From Conchiformibius kuhniae DSM 17694 (lineage in GTDB: Bacteria; Pseudomonadota; Gammaproteobacteria; Burkholderiales; Neisseriaceae): a stretch of DNA of 13,339 bases. The DNA is taken from assembly GCF_000428785.1 (NCBI RefSeq), contig NZ_AUAP01000032.1, positions 1 through 13,339 of the forward strand, in the 5' to 3' direction. The notes under the pieces are model-generated. The model searched no databases, had not been told where the DNA came from, and worked only from the letters and a program-made list of their open reading frames with translations. Of this stretch, positions 1 through 7,035 are shown in pieces. Position 1 is the stretch's first letter, and each line of letters begins with the position of its first letter. Both the position numbers and the translations under genes were made by a program.

Positions 1-832
1 CGAAATCCAATTTGGTGTAAATTTGGGTGGTGGACAGGCTTTGGTGTCCGAGCAGTTCTTGAACGGCGCGCACGTCCCGCGAGGCTTGCAGCAGGTGGCT
101 GGCGTAGCTGTGGCGCAGCATGTGCGGGGAAAGGTGTTGTGCGCTGCCTTGACGCAATGCCCATTGTTGCAGGCGTTTGGCGATTTGGCGCACGCCCAAG
201 CGCGTGCCGGTGCGGTTGGTAAACAGGGCGGTTTCGCCGGCGGCGGCGCGGCGGTGGGGCAGATAGTTTTGCAGGGCGGCGCTGCTTTTGGCGGTAAGCG
301 GTATTTGGCGTTGTTTTTTGCCTTTGCCCGATACGGTCAGCCAGCCCGCTTCAAAAAGCACGTCGTCCAAATCGAGCGCCGCCAGCTCGGAAAGGCGCAA
401 ACCGCTTCCGTAAAACAGCTCCGCCACCGCCAAATCGCGCAAGGACAGGGCATCACGCGGCGCGGCACGGTCGAGCAGGGTGTTGAGCGTTTCGCAGTCG
501 ATGGCTTTGGGCAGACGCTCGGGCGGTTTGGGGGCTTTGATGCCGGCAGTCGGGTCGGCGGCAAGCAGGTTTTCGCGCAGCAGGTAGGCGCAGTATTGCC
601 GCCACACCGACAATTTCCGCATCATGCTGCGCGGGTTGAGGTTTTGCTGCGACAGGCGTTTGAGCGCGGCGATGATGTCGCGCCGTTGCGGGGCGGCGGT
701 GCGTTCGGGCAACAGCTCGGCAAGTTGTGCCAAGTCGCGCCGGTACGCCGCCAGCGTGTGCGGCGAACGCCCTTGTTGGCGCAAACGCAGCAGCCACGCT
801 TCGGCACGGGCGAAAAACGGCGCGTCCGTCAT
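1..832 (-). CDS. xerC: Tyrosine recombinase XerC, 3' end cut by window edge
   Basis: This frame stays open for 277 codons from ATG 832 to the window edge, so the gene has no stop here. XerC acts with XerD at dif sites to resolve chromosome dimers. The N-terminal SAM-like DNA-binding domain covers roughly residues 1-95 and the catalytic domain follows. The catalytic set is visible: R146 in YGSGLRLSEL, K170 in SGKGKKQR, H237 and R240 in HMLRHSYASH, H263 in ELLGHQSLS, and nucleophile Y272 in TTQIYTKLDF. The ending LLGH..LSTTQIYT.LDF is the XerC form; XerD has a different sequence after the tyrosine. Compared with E. coli XerC (298 residues), about 20-25 residues are missing beyond the window. 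The start overlaps the argF stop as ATGA (829-832), which suggests translational coupling. No frameshift was found on codon-by-codon reading. Confidence 0.95.
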   Translation of the reverse strand, partial: MTDAPFFARAEAWLLRLRQQGRSPHTLAAYRRDLAQLAELLPERTAAPQRRDIIAALKRLSQQNLNPRSMMRKLSVWRQYCAYLLRENLLAADPTAGIKAPKPPERLPKAIDCETLNTLLDRAAPRDALSLRDLAVAELFYGSGLRLSELAALDLDDVLFEAGWLTVSGKGKKQRQIPLTAKSSAALQNYLPHRRAAAGETALFTNRTGTRLGVRQIAKRLQQWALRQGSAQHLSPHMLRHSYASHLLQASRDVRAVQELLGHQSLSTTQIYTKLDF

Positions 833-1848
833 GCCGTTTTGCCCAACGACGACACCAGCACGGCTTTAATCGTGTGCAAACGGTTTTCCGCTTGGTCGAA
901 AGCGATGTTGTACGGCGATTCAAACACGGCTTCGCTCACTTCGATGCCGTCCGCCAAATGCGGATAATGCTTGGCGATGTCGCGTCCGAGTACGGTTTCG
1001 GTGTTGTGAAACGCGGGCAGGCAGTGCATGAATTTGACCTGCGGGTTGTCCGCCGCCGCCATCAGCGCGGCATCGACACGGTAGGGCATCAGCAGCTTGA
1101 TGCGTTCGCTCCACGCTTCGGGCGGTTCGCCCATCGACACCCACACATCGGTGTGGACGAAATCCGCGCCGCGCACGGCTTCGGCGGGGTCTTCGGTCAG
1201 CAGCAGCTTCGCACCGCTTGCGCGGGCAAAATCGCGGCATTGCGCCACCCATTGCGCGTGCGGCTGCAAGGCGGCGGGCGCGGCAATGCGGCAGTCCATG
1301 CCCAGCTTCGCCGCCACCAGCAGCAGCGAGTTGCCCATATTGTTCCGCGCATCGCCCACATAGGCAAAACGGATTTGGTTCAGGGCTTTGCCATGGGCGT
1401 GTTCGCGCATGGTCAGCACATCGGCGAGCATTTGCGTGGGGTGAAACTCATCGGTCAGACCGTTAAACACCGGCACGCCCGCGTATTGTGCCAATTCTTC
1501 CACCACCGTTTGGGCGTAGCCGCGATATTCGATGGCATCGTACATGCGCCCGAGCACCCGTGCGGTGTCTTTGATGCTTTCTTTGTGTCCGATTTGCGAA
1601 GCGGCGGGGTCGATGTAGGTAACGTTTGCGCCTTGGTCGTAGGCGGCGACTTCAAAGGCGCAACGGGTGCGGGTGGAGGTTTTTTCAAAAATCAGGGCGA
1701 TGTTTTTTCCTTGCAAAACGGGCATTTCACGCCCTTCGCGTTTGGCGTGTTTGAGCTCGGCAGCCAAATCAATCAGGTAGCTGATTTCTGCCGCGCTGTG
1801 GCGGCGCAGGCTGAGCAGGGAACGTTGGTACAGGGATTGTGCGGTCAT
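829..1848 (-). CDS. argF: Ornithine carbamoyltransferase
   Basis: This 339-residue protein transfers a carbamoyl group from carbamoyl phosphate to ornithine to give citrulline in arginine biosynthesis, in the cytoplasm as a trimer. The carbamoyl-phosphate site STRTR is at residues 58-62, HPTQ at 136-139, the ornithine-loop motif DVWVSMGEP lies in the C-terminal domain, and the catalytic HCLP is at 275-278. Length and motif spacing match the long OTC form of E. coli ArgF and Pseudomonas ArcB. An anabolic role is inferred because no arcA or arcC is nearby, so argF is preferred to arcB. The start has AAGGA about 8 bases upstream. The gene follows ptsI after 79 bp with no convincing terminator, and its TGA overlaps the xerC ATG. 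Confidence 0.96.
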   Translation of the reverse strand: MTAQSLYQRSLLSLRRHSAAEISYLIDLAAELKHAKREGREMPVLQGKNIALIFEKTSTRTRCAFEVAAYDQGANVTYIDPAASQIGHKESIKDTARVLGRMYDAIEYRGYAQTVVEELAQYAGVPVFNGLTDEFHPTQMLADVLTMREHAHGKALNQIRFAYVGDARNNMGNSLLLVAAKLGMDCRIAAPAALQPHAQWVAQCRDFARASGAKLLLTEDPAEAVRGADFVHTDVWVSMGEPPEAWSERIKLLMPYRVDAALMAAADNPQVKFMHCLPAFHNTETVLGRDIAKHYPHLADGIEVSEAVFESPYNIAFDQAENRLHTIKAVLVSSLGKTA

Positions 1849-1927
1849 GGTGTCGTCCTTGCGGGTCGGGTAGGGGAAACGGGTGGGTGTTGCTGCCGTG
1901 CGGCGGGCTATGCGGCAACGGGTTTCG

Positions 1928-3676
1928 TCATGATTCGTTTTCGGTTTCGTTTAATTTTTTCAACAACATATCCACGCGGTCGGGGTCTTCGTTGCGCATG
2001 ATGCGGCCGATGTCGCTTTCCAGTTTTTCGGTGTCGCTGCACAAAATCATTTCCTTTACCGCCAACAGGTTGCCCGTGTTCATGGAAAAACGGCGCAAAC
2101 CCAATGCCAGCAGCAGGCGCGTGTAGTCGGGGTCGCCCGCCATTTCGCCGCACACCGACACGCCTTTGCCCATGCGGTTGGCGGTGCGGATAATGTGCGC
2201 GAGCAGGCGCACCACCGCAGGGTGGGCGGGCTGGTAGAGATAGCTGACACTGTCATCATTCCTGTCCACCGAAAGCGTGTATTGAATCAAGTCGTTGGTG
2301 CCGATGGAGACGAAATCCACGTGTTTGAGCAGGGTGGACACGGTGAGCGCGGCGGCGGGAATTTCAATCATGCAGCCCGTTTCCACCGTGCCGAAAGCAT
2401 CGCCGCGCTCGGCAAGCTGGCGTTTGGCGGTTTCCAAGTGGACAAGGCTTTGGCGCAATTCCGCCAGCCCCGACACCATCGGGAACATCATTTTCACCGT
2501 GCCGTGCGCCGCCGCCCGCAACACCGCCCGCATTTGCGTGCGGAACATCACCGGCTCGGCGTGGCATAAGCGGATACCGGTCAAGCCCAAAGCGGGATTG
2601 AGCGCGGCGTTGGGCGTGCCGTTGCCGCCGAACCAGCGCGGATTTTTGTCCACGCCCAAATCCACCGTGCGGATGGTGAGCGGCTTGCCTTTCATTTTTT
2701 TGACCAAATCGGTATAGACTTGATACAGCTCGTCTTCTTCAGGCAGACTGTCGCGGTTGAGGTACAAAAACTCACTGCGCAGCAAGCCCACGCCGTCCGC
2801 GCCGAATTTGTGCAGGGCTTTGATGTCGTCTGCGGTTTCAATATTGGCAAGCAGCTCGATGGTTTCGCCGTCTGCGGTGGCGGCGGCGGTGTGTTTGAGT
2901 TTGTTGAGTTGGCGCAGGTGGCTGCGGTATTCGCGTTGGCGGCGGCGGTATTGCGTCAAGACGATTTCATCGGGGTTGATAATCAGCGTGCCGTTGCCGC
3001 CGTCCACAATCACCCATTCGTGTTCGCGTATCAGGTGCCGCGCGTTGCCCAAGCCGATGACGGACGGAATGTTCAGGCTGCGTCCCAAAATGGCGGTGTG
3101 GCTGGTGGGCCCGCCCATATCGGTTACAAAGCCTTCGATGCGCTGGTCTTTGAAAAACACGGTGTCGGCGGGCGACAGGTCGTGGGCAATCAATACGGTA
3201 TCGTCCAGCAAATTGGCGTCCAGATTGATTTCGGTGCTTTGACCAATCAGGTTTTTTTGAATGCGCTCCACCACTTGCAGCATGTCTTGTTTGCGTTGGC
3301 GCAGGTATTCGTCATCGATTTCGTCAAACTGTTGCGACAGGCGGTCGGTTTGCAGTTTCAACGCCCATTCCGCGTTGATTTGTTGTTCCTGCAGAATGTC
3401 CAAAGGTTCGCGCGAGAGGGTAACGTCCGTCAGCAGCATCAGGTGCAGCGAGATAAACGCGCCCAATTCGGTGGGGGCGTTTTCGGGAATCGCGCTGCGG
3501 AGCTGTTCCAACTGGCGGCGCGTGGCTTTCACCGCCGCTTCAAAACGGGCGGTTTCGGCGGCGATTTCGTTTTCGGGAATGCAAAACTGCGGCACTTCCG
3601 AGATGCCGCGCACCACCAGATGCGCCCGTCCGATGGCGATGCCGCGCCCCGCCGCCGCGCCGTGCAGCACAATCAT
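1928..3676 (-). CDS. ptsI: PTS enzyme I (phosphoenolpyruvate-protein phosphotransferase)
   Basis: Enzyme I of 582 residues takes phosphate from PEP and passes it to HPr. The N-terminal swivelling/HPr-binding part carries the phosphorylated histidine H193 in GGPTSHTAILGR. The PEP-binding TIM barrel follows, with LLRSEFLYL near 310, the conserved NPALGLTGIR region, and C509 in VCGEMAGD (equivalent to E. coli C502). The length is normal for the family (about 575-590). The ATG lies one base after the ptsH stop (TAA-A-ATG), and its GAAGGGGAA ribosome site is inside the end of ptsH, so the two are translationally coupled. No sugar-specific EII gene is in the window. In Neisseriaceae the PTS is reduced and thought to be largely regulatory; applying that here is inference. 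Confidence 0.97.
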   Translation of the reverse strand: MIVLHGAAAGRGIAIGRAHLVVRGISEVPQFCIPENEIAAETARFEAAVKATRRQLEQLRSAIPENAPTELGAFISLHLMLLTDVTLSREPLDILQEQQINAEWALKLQTDRLSQQFDEIDDEYLRQRKQDMLQVVERIQKNLIGQSTEINLDANLLDDTVLIAHDLSPADTVFFKDQRIEGFVTDMGGPTSHTAILGRSLNIPSVIGLGNARHLIREHEWVIVDGGNGTLIINPDEIVLTQYRRRQREYRSHLRQLNKLKHTAAATADGETIELLANIETADDIKALHKFGADGVGLLRSEFLYLNRDSLPEEDELYQVYTDLVKKMKGKPLTIRTVDLGVDKNPRWFGGNGTPNAALNPALGLTGIRLCHAEPVMFRTQMRAVLRAAAHGTVKMMFPMVSGLAELRQSLVHLETAKRQLAERGDAFGTVETGCMIEIPAAALTVSTLLKHVDFVSIGTNDLIQYTLSVDRNDDSVSYLYQPAHPAVVRLLAHIIRTANRMGKGVSVCGEMAGDPDYTRLLLALGLRRFSMNTGNLLAVKEMILCSDTEKLESDIGRIMRNEDPDRVDMLLKKLNETENES

Positions 3677-3677
3677 T

Positions 3678-3947
3678 TTATTCCCCTTCGCCGAAATAGT
3701 CGTTGATGAGTGCGCCGAGGGCGTGCATGGCGGCGGTTTCGTCCACGCCGTCCGTTTCTATTTCAATTTCCGTGCCTTGCGCGGCGGCGAGCATCATCAA
3801 GCCCATAATGCTTTTGCCGTTGACGCGGCGGCCGTTGCGCGTTACCCAGATTTCGGATTGGAATTGGGCGGCGGTTTGGGTGAATTTGCTGGAGGCGCGG
3901 GCGTGCAGTCCCAATTTGTTGATGATGGTGAAGGTTTGTGTTTGCAT
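3678..3947 (-). CDS. ptsH: Phosphocarrier protein HPr
   Basis: This 89-residue HPr accepts phosphate from enzyme I on H15 (KLGLHARASSKF). It also has a serine at the regulatory position, S46 in NGKSIMGLMML, the site used by HPr kinase/phosphorylase where that enzyme exists. The start chosen is ATG 3947, with GGGGA upstream and normal HPr numbering. An in-frame extension to 4058 would read through the hairpin at 3970-4018 and does not look like HPr, so it is rejected. ptsI follows after one base. The upstream gene is recA, 147 bp away. Those 147 bp hold three hairpins, the last with a T run ending only about 22 bases before the start codon, so expression may depend on readthrough or on an unseen promoter inside that gap. 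Confidence 0.96.
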   Translation of the reverse strand: MQTQTFTIINKLGLHARASSKFTQTAAQFQSEIWVTRNGRRVNGKSIMGLMMLAAAQGTEIEIETDGVDETAAMHALGALINDYFGEGE

Positions 3948-3969
3948 GATTGTGTTTTCCCCAAAACCG

Positions 3970-4018
3970 AAAAAACCACACGCCGCCATGTCCGCACGGG
4001 TGGGCATGACGGTGTGTG
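3970..4018 (-). terminator. Rho-independent terminator or attenuator between recA and ptsH
   Basis: On the minus strand, bases 4018-4002 pair with 3993-3977: about 17 pairs with one A/C mismatch and two G-T wobbles, around an 8-base loop. A G and six T residues (3975-3970) follow at once. It fits termination of recA. Its end lies only about 22 bases upstream of ptsH ATG 3947, so it could equally act as a leader attenuator for ptsHI. Its arms (CCGTCATGCCC, GGACATGGCGG) resemble the dRS3-like hairpins seen elsewhere in the window. Confidence 0.75.
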
Positions 4019-4045
4019 CGTCAGGTGTGATGATGCGGCGGAAAC

Positions 4046-4082
4046 CGTGCGCAAGCACGCTGCCGCGCGCGCCAAGGGCGCG
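4046..4082. other. Two tandem GC-rich hairpins downstream of recA
   Basis: CGTGC (4046-4050) and GCACG (4055-4059) form a perfect stem around GCAA. CGCGCC (4068-4073) and GGCGCG (4077-4082) form a second stem around a three-base loop. They lie 12 to 49 bases past the recA stop and just ahead of the terminator hairpin. They could be part of the recA 3' UTR or of a structured ptsHI leader. No known riboswitch class was recognised. Confidence 0.4.
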
Positions 4083-4094
4083 GTGGCAACAAAT

Positions 4095-5165
4095 TTACGC
4101 TTCGGGCGACACTTCCACGCCGTCGTCTTCGGGCGTACCTTCCTGCACAAGCTGCACCAAGCCCGATTGCTCGCGGATTTTGCGGTCGATTTCGGCGGCA
4201 ATGTCGGGATTGTCTTTCAGCCATTGGCGCGAATTGTCCTTGCCCTGACCGATTTTCGCGCCGTTGTAGCTGAACCACGCGCCCGATTTCTGCACCACGC
4301 CCGCTTTTACGCCCAAATCAATCAGTTCGCCCTCGTAGCTGATGCCCTCGCCGTACAAAATATCAAAATCGGCAATGCGGAACGGCGGCGCAACCTTGTT
4401 TTTAATCACTTTGACTTTGGTTTCGTTGCCGAGAACGTCATCGCCTTTTTTGATTTGAATGCCGCGCCGGATATCCAAACGCACGGACGCGTAAAACTTC
4501 AGCGCATTGCCGCCCGTAGTGGTTTCGGGGCTGCCGAACATCACGCCGATTTTCATGCGAATTTGGTTGATAAATACCACCAAAGTATTGGTTTTTTTGA
4601 TGTTTCCCGTGAGCTTGCGCAAGGCTTGGCTCATCAGGCGGGCGTGCAGACCCACATGGCTGTCGCCCATTTCGCCCTCGATTTCGGCTTTCGGCACCAG
4701 CGCGGCAACGGAGTCCACCACCACCATGTCCACGCCGCCGGAGCGCACCAGCATATCGCAAATTTCCAAAGCCTGTTCGCCCGTGTCGGGTTGCGACACC
4801 AGCAATTCTTCCACTTTCACGCCGAGTTTGCGGGCATACACGGGGTCAAAGGCGTTTTCAGCATCAATAAAGGCGCACACGCCGCCGTTTTTCTGGCATT
4901 GGGCGATGGTTTCCAAACACAGCGTGGTTTTGCCGGACGATTCTGGCCCGAAAATTTCCACGATGCGGCCGCGCGGCAAGCCGCCCACGCCCAGCGCAAG
5001 GTCAATCGTGAGCGAGCCGGTGGAAATCACTTGCAAATCTTCTTCCTGATGGCTGCCGTCCATTTTCATCACCGCGCCCTTGCCGAAACTTTTTTCAATT
5101 TGGGCGAGCGCGGCTTGCAGGGCAAGGCTTTTGTCGTTGTCGGGGGCGGAGTTTTTTGCTGCCAT
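4095..5165 (-). CDS. recA: Recombinase RecA
   Basis: RecA, 356 residues, is the ATP-dependent strand-exchange protein for homologous recombination, repair and incorporation of transformed DNA. Walker A GPESSGKTT is at residues 73-81, the catalytic glutamate E103 lies in DAENAFDP, Walker B is MVVVDSVAAL, loop L1 is around GEMGDSHVGLHAR, and loop L2 runs through FINQIRMKIGVMFGSPETTTGG. The tail is short and acidic, as usual. Two positions are odd: N104 replaces the histidine normally next to the catalytic glutamate (DAEHA), and DIRRGIQIKK has Gly and Ile where DIRR(I/T)G is usual. The rest is canonical and the frame is intact, so it is probably functional. It follows pgsA after 58 bp but has its own -10 box at 5198-5203, and a terminator follows at 3970-4018. 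Confidence 0.97.
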   Translation of the reverse strand: MAAKNSAPDNDKSLALQAALAQIEKSFGKGAVMKMDGSHQEEDLQVISTGSLTIDLALGVGGLPRGRIVEIFGPESSGKTTLCLETIAQCQKNGGVCAFIDAENAFDPVYARKLGVKVEELLVSQPDTGEQALEICDMLVRSGGVDMVVVDSVAALVPKAEIEGEMGDSHVGLHARLMSQALRKLTGNIKKTNTLVVFINQIRMKIGVMFGSPETTTGGNALKFYASVRLDIRRGIQIKKGDDVLGNETKVKVIKNKVAPPFRIADFDILYGEGISYEGELIDLGVKAGVVQKSGAWFSYNGAKIGQGKDNSRQWLKDNPDIAAEIDRKIREQSGLVQLVQEGTPEDDGVEVSPEA

Positions 5166-5197
5166 GACGGTTCTCGAAATCGGGTTGGAAAAAACCG

Positions 5198-5203
5198 ATT
5201 ATA
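5198..5203 (-). promoter_or_regulatory. Candidate recA -10 box
   Basis: The minus strand reads TATAAT, an exact -10 consensus, about 32 bases upstream of the recA ATG in the gap after pgsA. No good -35 hexamer sits at 16-18 bases. No LexA-type CTG-N10-CAG operator was seen; neisseriae lack a classical LexA. Confidence 0.5.
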
Positions 5204-5223
5204 GCCCAAAACGCCGCGCCGCC

Positions 5224-5808
5224 CTACACCTTGCCCGCATCGGGCGGCGACAGTTCCGCCCATGCCATTTTCAGGTAATACAGCATCGACCACACCGTCA
5301 GCACCACCGCCGCAAACATCAGCACATTGCCCCAAACATATAAATCCAAACCGAAAAAATCACGGTCGTGAATCAGCAGCATGATAATCGCCGCAATTTG
5401 CACGCCGGTTTTGAATTTGCCCAGCTTCACCACCGCCACACTGCCGCGCTTGCCCATTTGCGCCATCCACTCGCGCAGCGCCGACACGGTGATTTCGCGC
5501 CCGATGATGATGATGGCAAACAGCGCAAACGTGCGGTCGAGCTGCACCAGCAAAATCAGTGCGGACGCCACCATCAGCTTGTCGGCAACGGGGTCGAGAA
5601 ACGCGCCAAAATCCGAAGTTTGCTGCAAACGCCGCGCCAAAAAACCGTCAAACCAATCGGTCAGCCCCGCAATGGCAAACACCAGCGCCGCCGCCCAGTT
5701 TGCCATCACCGCACCGTTGCCCGACACGGGCAGGTACAAAATCAGGGTAAACACGGGAATCAGCAAAATCCGCAACCAAGTCAGAAAAATGGGAATATTA
5801 CAAGGCAT
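5224..5808 (-). CDS. pgsA: CDP-diacylglycerol--glycerol-3-phosphate 3-phosphatidyltransferase
   Basis: This 194-residue inner-membrane enzyme makes phosphatidylglycerophosphate, the committed step to phosphatidylglycerol and cardiolipin. The CDP-alcohol phosphatidyltransferase signature is complete: D54-G55-x2-A58-R59-x8-G68-x3-D72-x3-D76 (DGFLARR...DFGAFLDPVADK). KFKTGVQI at 131-138 is typical of PgsA rather than of phosphatidylserine synthase. Several hydrophobic segments (about 5-27, 36-50, 78-103, 137-147, 158-180) fit a polytopic membrane protein. ATG 5808 is chosen because AAGGA lies 7 bases upstream and the protein begins like PgsA (MPCNIPIFLTWLR). The frame is open upstream to 5994, but that part is translated repeat element and is rejected. 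The nearest promoter candidate lies beyond the element at 6130-6135. Confidence 0.93.
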   Translation of the reverse strand: MPCNIPIFLTWLRILLIPVFTLILYLPVSGNGAVMANWAAALVFAIAGLTDWFDGFLARRLQQTSDFGAFLDPVADKLMVASALILLVQLDRTFALFAIIIIGREITVSALREWMAQMGKRGSVAVVKLGKFKTGVQIAAIIMLLIHDRDFFGLDLYVWGNVLMFAAVVLTVWSMLYYLKMAWAELSPPDAGKV

Positions 5809-5884
5809 GGACGTTCCTTCATAAAAATCCGTGGCGGCAGCCGCCGCAAACGCGCCGCCCGTGTGCGTCATCACCCATATTGGC

Positions 5885-6084
5885 GAGGGCGTGCCATCAA
5901 TTGACCGAAAAAACACAGCGCCGTCATGCCCGCGCGGGCGGGAATCCAACAACAAATTGCAACAAACCTTGATAAAACATCGTTTTCCAAGCATCGGGCA
6001 GTGGACTCCCGCCTGCGCGGGAATGACGGCATTTTTATATTATGCTGATTTTCAGTATAAAAGTTTAAATGATGATACGCCCTA
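5885..6084. mobile_element. MITE-like element, copy 1 (short core)
   Basis: GGGCGTGCCATCAATT starts at 5887, and the inverted end, reading GGGCGTATCATCATTTAA on the minus strand, finishes at 6082 followed by TA. The left flank is GA instead of TA. Inside are two inverted dRS3-like hairpins, 5926-5945 and 6005-6024. The core (CAACAAACCTTGATAAAACA) is shared with the 12001-12180 copy. The left end is the compact type (35 bases from end to GCCGTCAT); the right end is the longer AT-rich type. It lies in the probable 5' leader of pgsA. No coding capacity is seen. Confidence 0.75.
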
Positions 6085-6117
6085 GGCAATAACGCGCACC
6101 AATCCGGATTTATTGTT

Positions 6118-6135
6118 GATAATTATCGGATTATA
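6118..6135 (-). promoter_or_regulatory. Candidate pgsA promoter -10 with overlapping palindrome
   Basis: The minus strand has an exact TATAAT (6130-6135). A weak CTGAAC-like -35 lies about 17-18 bases upstream. The perfect palindrome GATAATTATC (6118-6127) is centred near the expected start of transcription, and flanking ATCCG/CGGAT arms (6102-6106, 6127-6131) could form a hairpin or operator. It faces pgsA, but 320 bases and the whole element at 5885-6084 lie between. The segment 6085-6190 otherwise shows no gene. Confidence 0.45.
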
Positions 6136-6190
6136 GCGCGAATTGTCTTGCCGTTCAGCCCTTATCGCACCGCACGCGCCGCAAATGTGT

Positions 6191-6233
6191 AAAAACGGCT
6201 ACCCCGCCGCCAATCGGGCATCGGGGTAACCGT
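6191..6233 (-). terminator. Rho-independent terminator, probably of slyD
   Basis: On the minus strand ACGGTTACCCCG (6233-6222) pairs with CGGGGTAGCCGT (6206-6195) over 12 pairs, one of them T-G, around a 15-base loop, and TTTTT follows (6195-6191). It faces the right way to end slyD transcripts but lies about 260 bases past the slyD stop, because a repeat element sits between. A further perfect 7-bp hairpin, GGCGTGC/GCACGCC, lies next to it at about 6249-6269. Confidence 0.75.
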
Positions 6234-6277
6234 TGTGTTTTGGCACCGGCGTGCGGAAACGGCACGCCAACAACCAC

Positions 6278-6496
6278 AGTGCCGTCATTCCCACGCAGGT
6301 GCAGCTTGGGTTGGCGCGAAGCGCAAACCCGACAAAATCCATAAATTTTCGGAAAAATATTGAGTTTTCACTTCGTTTCAACCCAAGCTACGCTTGCTTC
6401 ACAAACATCAGGCAGTGGATTCCCGCATTCGCGGAAATGACGTCATCTTGGTATTGCACTGATTTATTAGAAAATTTTAATTGATGACACGCCCTA
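6278..6496. mobile_element. MITE-like element, copy 2 (long core, left end missing)
   Basis: The right end on the minus strand reads TAGGGCGTGTCATCAATT from 6496. A dRS3-like hairpin lies at 6419-6438, then a 140-base core (6295-6434) that differs from 13027-13166 at only about four positions. Within the core, 6303-6328 and 6364-6389 are imperfect inverted repeats that begin with 11 perfect pairs (AGCTTGGGTTG). The left side keeps GCCGTCATTCCC (6281-6292), but no TIR can be recognised between it and the terminator ending at 6233, so the left end looks truncated. The exact left boundary is uncertain. The TA at 6495-6496 is part of the slyD stop codon. Confidence 0.7.
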
Positions 6497-6976
6497 GTGG
6501 TGAAGGTGTCCGTCCGCACCGTGAACGTGTCCGTGCGCGATTTCTTCGGGGGTGGCATCGCGGATGTTGTCCACTGTGGCTTTAAAACGGATTTTCATGC
6601 CCGCCATCGGGTGGTTGCCGTTCACCACCACTTTGCCGTTGCCGATTTCTTCCACGCGGTACAAAATCACATCGCCCGTTTCGGGGTCGTCCGCTTCAAA
6701 CATCATGCCCAGCTCCACGTCTACAGGAAACACGTCGGCAGGCTCGACCCGGCGCAGCTCGGGTTCGTATTCGCCAAAGGCGTCGTCGGGCGACAATTCC
6801 ACATCGATGCTGTCGCCGATGTTTTTTTCGTGCAGGGCTTCTTCGACCAAGGGGAAAATGCCGTCATAGCCGCCGTGCAGGTAGGCAATCGGCTCAACGG
6901 TTTGGTCAAGCAGTTGGTTATTGACATCGTACATTTCGTAATGCAGGGTAACGACAGCGTTTTTTTTGATGCTCAT
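6494..6976 (-). CDS. slyD: SlyD-type FKBP peptidyl-prolyl isomerase / metallochaperone
   Basis: This 160-residue cytoplasmic protein combines prolyl isomerisation with chaperone and nickel-binding activity. The FKBP-like part is residues 1 to about 68 plus about 128-142. The insert-in-flap chaperone domain lies between, ending with NHPMAGMKIRF. The tail 148-160 is histidine rich (HGHVHGADGHLHH), though shorter than E. coli SlyD's long metal-binding tail. ATG 6976 is chosen because it has AAAGGA upstream and the typical MSIKKNAVVTLHYE start; an in-frame extension to 7168 is unlikely. An extended -10 lies at 7036-7044. The stop TAG (6494-6496) is formed by TA plus the first G of the adjoining repeat element, so the original stop codon may have been different. 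Confidence 0.93.
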   Translation of the reverse strand: MSIKKNAVVTLHYEMYDVNNQLLDQTVEPIAYLHGGYDGIFPLVEEALHEKNIGDSIDVELSPDDAFGEYEPELRRVEPADVFPVDVELGMMFEADDPETGDVILYRVEEIGNGKVVVNGNHPMAGMKIRFKATVDNIRDATPEEIAHGHVHGADGHLHH

Positions 6977-7035
6977 GCGGGGGATTTCCTTTATGGGGTT
7001 GGACGGTGACGGCGACTCTTGCCGCCGCATGGCGC

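Noticed and set aside
1849..1927. Terminator between ptsI and argF
   Set aside because: A GTTGC...GCAAC pairing exists, but the stem is interrupted and there is no T run on the minus strand.
727..2001. 424-codon plus-strand open frame opposite xerC and argF
   Set aside because: Antisense shadow of two well-supported genes; the translation shows no family features.
3948..4058. In-frame N-terminal extension of HPr
   Set aside because: It passes through the terminator hairpin and shifts the active histidine away from position 15; HPr proteins start at this ATG.
3261..5204. 647-codon plus-strand open frame opposite ptsI, ptsH and recA
   Set aside because: It spans three clear minus-strand genes and their gaps, with a His/Phe/Arg-rich translation and no domain. 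It is a shadow of GC-biased codons.
5809..5994. In-frame N-terminal extension of pgsA
   Set aside because: It is the copy 1 repeat read as protein; similar peptides appear at other copies of the repeat. ATG 5808 has AAGGA and a normal PgsA start.
6118..6136. Fur box at the pgsA promoter
   Set aside because: GATAATTATC is a perfect short palindrome but aligns poorly with the 19-base Fur consensus, so only an unnamed palindrome is reported.
6285..6480. Short peptides repeated at 6233-6484 and 12952-13201
   Set aside because: The similar translations come from near-identical repeat DNA. They have no ribosome site or start in common and end within the element, so they are not genes.
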